The notes: a model not told the origin generated them from the sequence alone. A stretch of DNA of 7,605 bases from Clostridiaceae bacterium (GCA_012511525.1 JAAZFW010000546.1:1-7605), one strand, 5' to 3'. Positions 1 through 5,807 are shown, counted from the stretch's first letter. Translations and numbers: made by a program.

Positions 1-90
1 ATGGAATACAGCCCGCGCGAATACCGCCGGATCAACGCCGTGCTGCGCCGGGCGCGCTGGAACGAGGGCAGACCGGAGGACAACCCATGA
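1..90 (+). CDS. C-terminal end of an unidentified protein (partial)
   Basis: The frame starting at base 1 is open for 29 codons and stops at TGA 88-90. It gives an arginine-rich tail (EYRRINAVLRRARW) with no motif I recognise. An ATG lies at base 1, but no upstream sequence is available, so the real start is probably outside the window. The stop overlaps the next gene's start as ATGA (87-90), a classic sign of translational coupling, so this is probably the preceding gene of the same operon. Given the neighbour, a sugar-nucleotide or surface-glycan role is possible, but that is inference only. Confidence 0.55.
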   Translation: MEYSPREYRRINAVLRRARWNEGRPEDNP

Positions 91-1226
91 CATCGAAAAG
101 AGACGAGCACGACCGCCAGCTGCGCTGCGCGATCGTCGGCTGCGGCAAAGTCGCCGCCAAGCACCTCAAGGCCATCCGTCACCTGGACAAAACCTTGCGC
201 CTGGCAGGCCTGGTCGACACGCGGCCCGAGGCGGCCCGCAGCCTGCTCGCCCAGGCTGGGATCCGCGAACCGGTACCGGTCTTTGCAGCGCTGGACCTGT
301 TGCTCGAAGCGGAAAAGCCCGACCTGGTGGCGATCACGACCCCCAGCGGCACCCATTACCGCCTGGCCCGGCAGGCCTTGCTGGCCGGCGCCCACGTGCT
401 GGTCGAAAAACCCCTGACGCTCTCGCTCGACGAAGCCGACGACTTGCTGGCCCTGGCAGCTGAGCGCCGGCTGCAGATCGCCGTCGGCCATATCTACCGG
501 TTTTTTCCCCTTGTGCAGGACCTGGCGGCTGACCTGGCCGCCGGGAAGCTGGGCCGCGTCCTTTACGGGTCCGTCGCGGTGCGCTGGGGCCACGACCAAG
601 CCTATTACGACGCCGCCAGCTGGCGCGGCACCTGGGAGCAGGACGGCGGCGCGCTCATGAACCAGAGCATCCACGCCCTTGACCTGATGATGTTCCTGCT
701 GGGCGGCAAGGTTGTGGCAGCGACCGGCCAGATCGGCCAGCTGGCGCACCGGATGGAGGCAGAAGACTTCGGCCTGGCTACATTAAAGCTGGACAACGGA
801 ACCTATTGCCTGCTCGAAGGGACGACCGCCACCGATCCGAAACGCCCTGAAGCGTCCTTTACGGTTTTTGCCGACAACGGTGAAGTCCGGGCCGGTCTAT
901 ACGCGGGCAAACCCTACGTGCGGGTGCGCGACCGGGCAGGCCATGACTTGACCGGCCGCTATTGGCGGCGCTTCCTGTGGCAGACCTGGCGCAAGGGCGG
1001 GTTGCGTGCTCTGGCAAGGCTAGGCAACCCGCACAGCGGCATCTACGCCGACCTAGCCAGAGCTATCCGAACCAGCCGTCCACCGCTGGCCGACGGCAAG
1101 TCCGGCCGCGATGCCGTTGCGACCGTGCTGGCGATCTACAGCGCGGCAAAAAGCGGACAGACGGCGCGCTGCCCGCAGGACGCGGACCCCCTGGAATCGA
1201 TGCGCGGTTTTTTCAAAGAGCCCTAA
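87..1226 (+). CDS. Gfo/Idh/MocA family NAD(P)-dependent oxidoreductase, sugar-nucleotide dehydrogenase-like
   Basis: This is a cytosolic oxidoreductase of 379 residues, the usual size for the family. An N-terminal Rossmann fold shows the dinucleotide loop VGCGKVAAKH (residues 17-26) and an acidic residue, D44, at the end of the second strand. The family EKP motif is at 107-109 (K108 is the usual catalytic lysine). The C-terminal substrate domain has GGALMNQSIHALD (187-199), with H196 in the catalytic position. The GG-ALMNQSIH form resembles the group that oxidises C3 of UDP-GlcNAc-type sugar nucleotides (WlbA/WbpB-like), but the substrate cannot be fixed here. The start is supported by GGAGG at 75-79, seven bases before the ATG, and by the ATGA overlap with the upstream gene. 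It ends one base from the convergent epimerase-type gene. No terminator is visible between the two. Confidence 0.9.
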   Translation: MTSKRDEHDRQLRCAIVGCGKVAAKHLKAIRHLDKTLRLAGLVDTRPEAARSLLAQAGIREPVPVFAALDLLLEAEKPDLVAITTPSGTHYRLARQALLAGAHVLVEKPLTLSLDEADDLLALAAERRLQIAVGHIYRFFPLVQDLAADLAAGKLGRVLYGSVAVRWGHDQAYYDAASWRGTWEQDGGALMNQSIHALDLMMFLLGGKVVAATGQIGQLAHRMEAEDFGLATLKLDNGTYCLLEGTTATDPKRPEASFTVFADNGEVRAGLYAGKPYVRVRDRAGHDLTGRYWRRFLWQTWRKGGLRALARLGNPHSGIYADLARAIRTSRPPLADGKSGRDAVATVLAIYSAAKSGQTARCPQDADPLESMRGFFKEP

Positions 1227-1227
1227 T

Positions 1228-2274
1228 CTACGAACCGTTGCGGCCGGCGGCCTGATGGAGCTTGCGGTGCGGTTTTTTGATCTGGCCGTGCTCCTGCATC
1301 CAGAGCACGCTGTCGCGGAAGGTGTCCAGCAGCGGACGCGGCTCGAAGCCCAGTTCCTCTGTCGCCTTGGCATGGCTGAGGTTGCTGTTGGAGACCAGCA
1401 CAGAGACGCTGTAAGGTGTGAAAAAAGGCTTGATGCGCAGCAGCCGGCAGGCGCCGTGGGTCAGCCAGGCCGCCAGGCGAACCAGCCAGCGGGGCGCAAA
1501 GAAGATTGCGGGCTGGCGCTGGCCGAGGGCACGCCGTTCGAGGCGAATCACCTCGCGGAGCGTGATGCGGTGCCCGGACAGGATGTAGCCCTCACCGGAG
1601 CGCCCGGCGCGGGCAGCGGACAAGATCCCGTCGGCGACATCGCGCACGTCGACAAAATTGTAAGCGCCGTCAAAGGACATGATCAGCTTCAGCCAGCCCT
1701 GGGTGCTGAGGTAGCGAAACAGGCGGCCCATCTCCGACATCCGGTAATCGTAAGGGCCGATCACGCCGCTCGGGAACACGATGACCGCGTCCAGGCCGCG
1801 CGCGATGCCGTCGTAGACCACGGCGGTGGCAGTCGACTTGGTGTTGGCATAAGTCCCGAGCAGGCCGGGAATCGGAAAATCTGTCCGTTCCCGGATAACC
1901 TCGTTTTCCGGCAAGTCCGGCAACGCGTGTACGGAACTGACATAAACCAGCCGCTCGATGCCGTAATCCAGGCAGGCCTCGACCACGTGACGCGTGCCGC
2001 CGACGTTGACTTCCTCGAGCAAGCGCGGCCGGCGCGGCGCCGTGTCCACGATGCCGGCCAGGTGGAAAACCAGCCGGACGCCGTTAACCGCGCGCCGGAC
2101 ATCCTCGGCCTTGCGGATATCGCCGAAACACAGTTCGACTGAAAGGCCATCGAAGGCGTCCAGCCGTTCACCCGGCTGGAGGAACAGCCGCAACGCTTCA
2201 TGGGGGTAACGATCCCGCAGTTTTTTGACCAGAACGTTCCCGATATGGCCGGTTGCCCCTGTAACCAGAATCAT
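1228..2274 (-). CDS. NAD-dependent epimerase/dehydratase (extended SDR) family protein
   Basis: The product is 348 residues and belongs to the extended short-chain dehydrogenase family, acting in the cytosol on sugar nucleotides or similar substrates. The N-terminus has the nucleotide-binding loop TGATGHIG (5-12), followed by GDI (51-53), FHLAG (70-74), the catalytic-serine region YVSS (111-114) and the catalytic pair Y142-xxx-K146 (YANTK). FPSGVIGPYDYR further on is the usual substrate-site segment. The overall pattern recalls dihydroflavonol-reductase-like and hopanoid-associated epimerases, so the substrate is unknown. I chose the ATG at 2274 because MILVTGATG is the normal N-terminus and GGAGG (2283-2287) lies eight bases upstream. 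An in-frame ATG at 2319 would add 15 unconserved residues. The gene faces the oxidoreductase tail to tail with one base between the stops. Confidence 0.9.
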   Translation of the reverse strand: MILVTGATGHIGNVLVKKLRDRYPHEALRLFLQPGERLDAFDGLSVELCFGDIRKAEDVRRAVNGVRLVFHLAGIVDTAPRRPRLLEEVNVGGTRHVVEACLDYGIERLVYVSSVHALPDLPENEVIRERTDFPIPGLLGTYANTKSTATAVVYDGIARGLDAVIVFPSGVIGPYDYRMSEMGRLFRYLSTQGWLKLIMSFDGAYNFVDVRDVADGILSAARAGRSGEGYILSGHRITLREVIRLERRALGQRQPAIFFAPRWLVRLAAWLTHGACRLLRIKPFFTPYSVSVLVSNSNLSHAKATEELGFEPRPLLDTFRDSVLWMQEHGQIKKPHRKLHQAAGRNGS

Positions 2275-2665
2275 GACGCATCCCTCCCCGGACGCTGCAG
2301 GCGCCTGAAGCCGGTGCATGGCTTCTCATTGCTAAGTGGTGTAATATAATTATACCACGCCCCGCGTCGGCAAAGTGAATAAACAATGTCCAGTTTATGA
2401 AACCAGCAAACGCTTCATGACGCCAGACTTGTTTTCTGGCCCGCAAGGCTTGTTGGCGCAGTGCCGGAACGCGAACGTGAACGACAGATCAGACGATCCG
2501 GCTTGATATCGGAAATCAGTCACATCGGTGACCGACAACAACATCCTTTCTGGTAAACTGATAGCGATGCCGTATGGCTAAATCTCCTTGCGCCGGATCG
2601 CCCGATCGGGTGTATCATGAAAGCGGCGCAGACCTTAGCCCGAGGCCAGGAAGGATTGATGAACG
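2275..2665. other. Divergent intergenic region between epimerase-type gene and msrAB
   Basis: These 391 bases separate two divergently read genes. They hold the promoter/palindrome at 2336-2358, a small perfect hairpin GTCAC-ATCG-GTGAC at 2519-2532, and the 10-bp perfect palindrome CCCGATCGGG at 2601-2610, just upstream of msrAB. A possible but weak -10 for msrAB is TATCAT at 2613-2618, with TTGCGC at 2588-2593 (19-bp spacing). An open minus-strand frame reaching 2446 has no family motif and runs into the epimerase gene in another frame, so I see no gene here. Confidence 0.6.
2336..2358 (-). promoter_or_regulatory. Extended -10 promoter inside an imperfect palindrome (possible operator)
   Basis: Read on the - strand this segment gives TGGTATAAT, an extended -10 box with TATAAT at 2354-2349. 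It would start transcripts near 2342, giving the epimerase-type gene a leader of about 70 nt. Only a poor -35 (TTCACT, 19-bp spacing) is present. The box sits in a 23-bp near-palindrome of form GTGGT-n-TAAT-nnn-ATTA-n-ACCAC, with nine matched bases per arm. That suggests a dimeric repressor covers the -10. The + strand also reads TATAAT at 2345-2350, so weak divergent initiation is possible. The regulator is unknown. Confidence 0.5.
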
Positions 2666-3688
2666 ATGAAACAAACGTTGCCCGATAACCCGAACCGAAA
2701 CCTGGACTACAGCGCTAGCAATCTGGCGGACATCTGGCTGGCCGGCGGCTGCTTCTGGGGTGTCCAGGCTTACATGGCCCGCGTATTGGGCGTCGCCGCC
2801 ACGTCGGTCGGCTATGCCAACGGCCGCACGGAAAACCCCAGTTACGAGGATGTCTGCACCCGCAAAACCGGCCACGCCGAAACCGTGCATGTGCGCTACG
2901 ACCCCGACCGGATCAGCCTGGAGGATTTGCTTGGCGCGTTCTTCCAGATCATCGACCCGACCAGTGTCAACCGCCAGGGCAACGACCGGGGCAGCCAGTA
3001 CCGGACCGGGATCTATTACGTGGATGACGGGCAGCTGCCGGCGATTCGATCGGTTATCGCGAAAGAGCAAGCCAAGACCAGCCGCCCGATCGTGACCGAA
3101 GTCGAACCGCTGCGCCGTTACGACCTGGCGGAGGAATACCATCAGGACTATCTGGATAAGAACCCGGGCGGCTATTGCCATGTCAGCTTCGATTCTTTAG
3201 GCCAGACTGGAAGAAAGATGCCGTTCGATCCGAAAATATACATCCGTCCCAGCGAGGCGGAATTGCGCCGGACCCTAACAGCGGAACAATACCGGGTTGC
3301 CCGGGAAAGCGGCACCGAAAGGCCGTTCAGCGGCGCATACTGGCAGCAGGACAAACCGGGCCTTTATGTCGACGTAGTCAGCGGCGAGCCGTTGTTCTCG
3401 TCGCGCGACAAATTTGACGCCGGCTGCGGCTGGCCGAGCTTCACCCGGCCGCTGGAAGAAAAGGCCGTCCGGGAAAAGCGCGACCTGACTCACGGCATGA
3501 TCCGCACCGAAGTGCGCAGCCGTGCCGCGGACAGCCACCTGGGCCATGTCTTCACCGACGGGCCAAGGGACAAAGGCGGGCTGCGCTACTGCATCAACAG
3601 CGCTTCGCTGCGCTTCATCCCGCTCGAGGAGATGGAAAAGGAAGGCTACGGCGCCTACATCCCTTATGTCCGCGCCGGGTCAGTCTAG
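2666..3688 (+). CDS. msrAB: Bifunctional peptide methionine sulfoxide reductase MsrA-MsrB fusion
   Basis: This 340-residue fusion repairs oxidised methionine, reducing S-sulfoxides through MsrA and R-sulfoxides through MsrB. The MsrA domain (about 20-180) has the catalytic motif GGCFWG (27-32, C29), AETV (71-74) and the YHQDYLDKNPGGYC segment, in which C171 is the likely resolving cysteine. The MsrB domain (about 190-325) has GCGWPSF (253-259), ADSHLGHVF (288-296) and RYCIN (307-311) with catalytic C309; C254 is the likely resolving cysteine. The first Zn-binding CxxC pair common in MsrB is replaced by VSGE (238-241), so this is a zinc-free type. No signal peptide is seen, so it is probably cytosolic. 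The start is supported by AGGAAGGA at 2648-2655, ten bases before the ATG. Its last codons lie in the left copy of a 58-bp direct repeat. Confidence 0.96.
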   Translation: MKQTLPDNPNRNLDYSASNLADIWLAGGCFWGVQAYMARVLGVAATSVGYANGRTENPSYEDVCTRKTGHAETVHVRYDPDRISLEDLLGAFFQIIDPTSVNRQGNDRGSQYRTGIYYVDDGQLPAIRSVIAKEQAKTSRPIVTEVEPLRRYDLAEEYHQDYLDKNPGGYCHVSFDSLGQTGRKMPFDPKIYIRPSEAELRRTLTAEQYRVARESGTERPFSGAYWQQDKPGLYVDVVSGEPLFSSRDKFDAGCGWPSFTRPLEEKAVREKRDLTHGMIRTEVRSRAADSHLGHVFTDGPRDKGGLRYCINSASLRFIPLEEMEKEGYGAYIPYVRAGSV

Positions 3689-3707
3689 GTTTTCCGGCTT
3701 GCGTTCC
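3650..3707. repeat. Left copy of 58-bp direct repeat bounding the insert
   Basis: Bases 3650-3707 match 5750-5807 at 55 of 58 positions, with 42 identical bases in a row (3662-3703). Mismatches are at 3657, 3661 and 3704; identity stops at 3708. This copy holds the msrAB stop codon and also, on the - strand, the last eight codons (ERKPENLD plus stop) of the downstream isomerase gene. That makes it a duplicated gene-end junction. Confidence 0.95.
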
Positions 3708-3909
3708 CTGTTGAAACAGGGGGTATGGATAACGATGGCAGCGCAGTCAGCGCATAGAAAGGCTAGAATGATGGCCTTGCGGGGGTTGTGAGAAAAATCC
3801 TATTTGAAAAAGAATGCGTACGGCTCTTGATCCTGTTTTTGCCATTCTGATTGATATGGACGATGAAGCGGGAGATAAGAGATTGTTCATCAATAAGCAA
3901 CTCTATAGG

Positions 3910-3950
3910 TTCTCCGAGAGATAGACCAGACTCGTCAATCTCTCGAAGAA
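3910..3950. repeat. Inverted repeat, 13-base arms with one mismatch
   Basis: The arms 3910-3922 and 3938-3950 pair at 12 of 13 positions around a 15-base loop. The inner eight pairs are perfect (CGAGAGAT with ATCTCTCG). It is the first of three stem-loops within about 110 bases, and could be part of a structured RNA or an end structure of the insert. Confidence 0.6.
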
Positions 3951-3955
3951 AAGAG

Positions 3956-3973
3956 CTGTTAATTTCTTAACAG
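3956..3973. repeat. Perfect hairpin CTGTTAA-TTTC-TTAACAG
   Basis: Seven perfect base pairs close a TTTC tetraloop. No U-tract follows on either strand, so a simple terminator role is not supported. It lies six bases after the preceding inverted repeat. Confidence 0.6.
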
Positions 3974-3990
3974 TCCCCAAGCTCCTCATG

Positions 3991-4018
3991 TCATTGCATG
4001 TTTATTAACACGCAATGA
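3991..4018 (+). terminator. Stem-loop followed by a T-rich run, terminator-like
   Basis: The 12-base arms 3991-4002 and 4007-4018 pair except for one A-C mismatch, around a TATT loop. The + strand continues with TCTTTTACTTTTT, giving a terminator-like shape, although the stem is only moderately GC-rich and the T-run is interrupted. It could end + strand transcription from msrAB about 300 bases upstream, or be an unrelated repeat of the insert. Confidence 0.35.
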
Positions 4019-4042
4019 TCGTCTTTTACTTTTTCTGCATAA

Positions 4043-4307
4043 CACGGCGGGGCAAGGCCGTTGCTGATAGCGGTGCACGAGCCCCGCTTTCACGTTCTGG
4101 CTCGGAGGCTGGCTTTCCTGCCGGGCAAGCGAGCCATCCTGGCGGGCATGATCCCACCCTTGGCGTTCATGGAATTGATATTCCCTGTGTCATCTCCAGG
4201 TGATCGTTGCTGCCCGGGCGCAGACAGACTTCGCGCTGGTTGCCCCAACCTACATGAGATCGTTGAAAAAGGGAATGAGCATAGGTTTAGCCTTGTTTTA
4301 TGATTGA
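4043..4307 (+). pseudogene. Possible frame-shifted C-terminal gene fragment, unidentified
   Basis: This GC-rich stretch reads as protein first in one frame and then in another. The first part is open from 4043 and gives hydrophobic text such as LARRLAFLPGKRAILAGM and PPLAFMELIFPV up to about 4195. The second is open from 4179 to the TGA at 4305-4307 and gives VIVAARAQTDFALVAP then TYMRSLKKGMSIGLALFYD. Codon third positions are mostly G or C in the first part. A single frameshift near 4190-4200 would join them as the tail of a membrane-like protein. I recognise no family and see no start or Shine-Dalgarno site. It may be a remnant brought in with the insert, or chance. Confidence 0.25.
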
Positions 4308-4311
4308 AGAA

Positions 4312-4328
4312 AAATGCGGATTTCCGCA
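4312..4328. repeat. Palindromic inverted repeat, left copy
   Basis: The sequence AAATGCGGATTTCCGCA contains the near-perfect palindrome TGCGGA-TT-TCCGCA (4315-4328). All 17 bases recur as the exact reverse complement at 4389-4405. The centres of the two palindromes are 74 bp apart, about seven helical turns, so proteins bound to them would face the same side of the helix. They bracket the likely promoter of the ATPase gene. Confidence 0.9.
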
Positions 4329-4344
4329 AATAACTTTTTTAGCC

Positions 4345-4373
4345 TTGCGTTTTACGCTGGCTTGATATATCGT
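4345..4373 (+). promoter_or_regulatory. Weak candidate promoter for the ATPase gene
   Basis: TTGCGT at 4345-4350 and TATCGT at 4368-4373 are 17 bp apart, and an overlapping TATATC lies at 4366-4371. Both boxes match the consensus only partly. The placement between the paired palindromes, in an AT-rich stretch just before the gene, is the main support. Confidence 0.3.
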
Positions 4374-4388
4374 TTAAGTGAATGAAAG

Positions 4389-4405
4389 TGCGGAAATCCG
4401 CATTT
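4389..4405. repeat. Palindromic inverted repeat, right copy
   Basis: TGCGGAAATCCGCATTT is the exact reverse complement of 4312-4328. It ends 23 bases before the TTG start of the ATPase gene, so it would lie in the 5' leader or over the start of transcription. It can form a six-pair hairpin in RNA, just upstream of the Shine-Dalgarno site. Confidence 0.9.
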
Positions 4406-4428
4406 AAGATAAATAAAGGAGGCAAAAA

Positions 4429-5682
4429 TTGGAAATAAGCAGGGATATGTTCCTTAACAAGTTGATATCCAAGAAGCACAACAGACTGATCAAGGTCATC
4501 ACGGGCATGCGCAGATGCGGCAAATCATATCTTTTGTATAAACTATTTCGGGAGCATTTGGCAAGCGAGCAGGTTCCAGATGATCATATTATTGAGATGG
4601 CCTTTGACCTGTACGAAAACAAAAAATATCGTGATCCGAAAGTGTTTTATCCATATCTAAAGGAGCGAATCGCTGATCAAGATAGGTACTATGTGCTTTT
4701 GGATGAGGTTCAGCTGCTTGATGATTTTGAAGCAGTACTAAACAGCCTGGCACGGATGAAGAATGTGGATGTGTATGTCACCGGCAGTAATGCGAAATTC
4801 TTGTCTAAAGATGTCATTACAGAATTTCGTGGGCGCGGTGATGAGGTTCATATGTACCCGCTCACTTTTGCTGAATTTATGAGTGTATATTCCGGAGACC
4901 AAGTATCCGGATGGAGAGAGTATGTCATTTATGGAGGGCTTCCTCTTGTTCTTGAGTTTTCTACACCGGATCAAAAAGCAAATTTTCTAAAAAGCCTGCT
5001 TGAAGAAACATACATTTCTGATATTATCGGCAGAAACAACATCAAAAACCAATCGGAATTGGATGAACTTCTGAACATATTGTCTTCAGCCATAGGATCT
5101 TTTACCAATCCAAGCAAGCTTTCTAAAACATTTAAAAGCGTGAAAAACAAGACCATCAGCCAGAATACGATCAGGAAATATATCGGATATTTTGAGGATT
5201 CGTTCCTTATTGACAGAGCAATCAGGTATGACATCAAAGGGAAGAGATATATTGACACGCCTTCAAAGTATTACTTCACCGATTATGGTCTGCGGAATGC
5301 CCGGCTTAATTTCAGACAGATAGAAGAGACACATGCAATGGAAAATGTCATTTTTAACGAATTGAAAGTGCGCGGGTACAATGTGGATGTTGGGGTGGTC
5401 ATTTCAAACGAAGTAGATAAGAACGGTAAAAAGATCCGCAAGCAGCGGGAAATCGATTTTGTCTGCAACAAAGGATCCAAGCGCTATTATGTACAATCCG
5501 CCTTTGCCATGCCGGATGAAGCAAAAAAAGCGCAAGAACAAAAGCCGCTTCTGATGACTCAAGATGCATTCAAAAAGATTATGATTACGAAAGATGCACT
5601 GGCGCCGCTTTATAATGATAAAGGTGTTCTGCACATGAGCATCTTCGATTTCTTACTGAATGCTGATAGTCTTGAGTTGTAA
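4429..5682 (+). CDS. AAA family ATPase with C-terminal DUF4143 domain (AAA_14/DUF4143 type)
   Basis: This 417-residue protein has the usual length and order of the widespread ATPases whose role is still unknown. The ATPase domain (about 15-170) shows Walker A GMRRCGKS (26-33), Walker B YYVLLDEVQ (87-95, D92/E93), the sensor-like VTGSNA (117-122) and an arginine-finger-like RGRGDEV (134-140) before PLTFAEF. A helical, probably winged-helix, segment follows (about 205-285). The DUF4143 region has ENVIFNEL (305-312) and REIDFV (340-345). The family's nuclease-like fold often shows a lysine after this, but here the segment reads YYVQSAFAM, so nuclease activity is doubtful. It starts with TTG at 4429: AAAGGAGG (4415-4422) lies six bases before it, and the first ATG (codon 7) would cut conserved N-terminal residues. 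Codon use is AT-rich, unlike both neighbours, suggesting horizontal transfer. No partner gene is present, so it stands alone within the repeat-bounded insert. Confidence 0.9.
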   Translation: MEISRDMFLNKLISKKHNRLIKVITGMRRCGKSYLLYKLFREHLASEQVPDDHIIEMAFDLYENKKYRDPKVFYPYLKERIADQDRYYVLLDEVQLLDDFEAVLNSLARMKNVDVYVTGSNAKFLSKDVITEFRGRGDEVHMYPLTFAEFMSVYSGDQVSGWREYVIYGGLPLVLEFSTPDQKANFLKSLLEETYISDIIGRNNIKNQSELDELLNILSSAIGSFTNPSKLSKTFKSVKNKTISQNTIRKYIGYFEDSFLIDRAIRYDIKGKRYIDTPSKYYFTDYGLRNARLNFRQIEETHAMENVIFNELKVRGYNVDVGVVISNEVDKNGKKIRKQREIDFVCNKGSKRYYVQSAFAMPDEAKKAQEQKPLLMTQDAFKKIMITKDALAPLYNDKGVLHMSIFDFLLNADSLEL

Positions 5683-5749
5683 AAAACACGTTCCCGACAA
5701 CAGCCGTCGTTGGATAAGCTGCTGCATACGGTTGGAAACGAGGGGCCTT

Positions 5750-5807
5750 GGCGCCTGCATTCCTTATGTCCGCGCCGGGTCAGTCTAGGTTTTCCGGCTT
5801 GCGCTCC
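5750..5807. repeat. Right copy of 58-bp direct repeat bounding the insert
   Basis: This matches 3650-3707, with mismatches at 5757, 5761 and 5804. It holds the true end of the isomerase gene on the - strand. On the + strand it holds the last 12 codons of msrAB plus stop, with Tyr changed to Cys. Similarity to msrAB fades to the left of 5750, so only the msrAB tail is duplicated. Confidence 0.95.

Larger units (their letters stand above)
3763..3989 (-). pseudogene. Possible decayed small gene, unidentified
   Basis: On the - strand one frame is open for 67 codons (3966 down to the TAG at 3763-3765), with no normal start codon near its upstream end. It reads as a plausible protein, including FLREIDESGLSLGEPIELL and FIVHINQNGKNRIK. 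In the next frame an ATG at 3989 gives MRSLGTVKKLTALF before running to a stop. One frameshift near 3945 would join the two into a protein of about 75 residues. I recognise no family and see no Shine-Dalgarno site. Stem-loops overlap it, so the open frame may also be chance. Confidence 0.25.
3689..4428. other. 740-bp non-coding or decayed region upstream of the ATPase gene
   Basis: No convincing intact gene lies here. From left to right it holds the hairpin CCCTGT-TGAA-ACAGGG (3706-3721), a possible broken minus-strand reading frame (3763-3989), three stem-loops between 3910 and 4018, a GC-rich stretch at about 4041-4250 with a possible frame-shifted gene fragment, and the paired palindromes at 4312-4405. 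The GC-rich stretch also contains the inverted pairs GCGGGGC/GCCCCGC (4047-4053, 4081-4087) and GGCTCG/CGAGCC (4099-4104, 4130-4135). The mixture of compositions suggests a patchwork of sources. Confidence 0.6.
3651..5750. mobile_element. Putative insert of about 2.1 kb flanked by direct repeats, carrying an AAA ATPase gene
   Basis: The segment sits between msrAB and the convergent isomerase gene, and a 58-bp near-identical direct repeat marks each edge. Each repeat contains the ends of both host genes, so without the insert the two genes would overlap by 9 bp at their stops. Inside are hairpins, two possible broken gene fragments, paired palindromes and one intact AT-rich ATPase gene. No integrase, transposase, relaxase or phage gene is visible, and no terminal inverted repeats meet at the edges. 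The repeats look like att sites regenerating gene ends, but recombination between related chromosomes or a rearranged tandem duplication would also fit. The edges of the element are approximate. Confidence 0.55.

Noticed and set aside
1111..2142. A 343-codon open frame on the + strand
   Set aside because: It lies antiparallel to the epimerase-type gene, has no domain-like motifs and reflects high GC content with few stops. The - strand frame has clear SDR motifs.
2275..2319. Start of the epimerase-type protein at 2319
   Set aside because: It adds 15 residues before the Rossmann strand and ignores the strong Shine-Dalgarno site for the ATG at 2274.
3706..3721. Perfect hairpin CCCTGT-TGAA-ACAGGG just after msrAB as a terminator
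   Set aside because: No T-run follows on either strand. The hairpin is real but not an intrinsic terminator by shape.
3814..3924. A 36-codon + strand frame with an ATG at 3814
   Set aside because: It has no Shine-Dalgarno site and no motif, and overlaps the more protein-like - strand frame.
3689..4428. CRISPR array or tRNA gene in the non-coding region
   Set aside because: There are no regularly spaced direct repeats and no cloverleaf-like sequence. The repeats seen are inverted and few.
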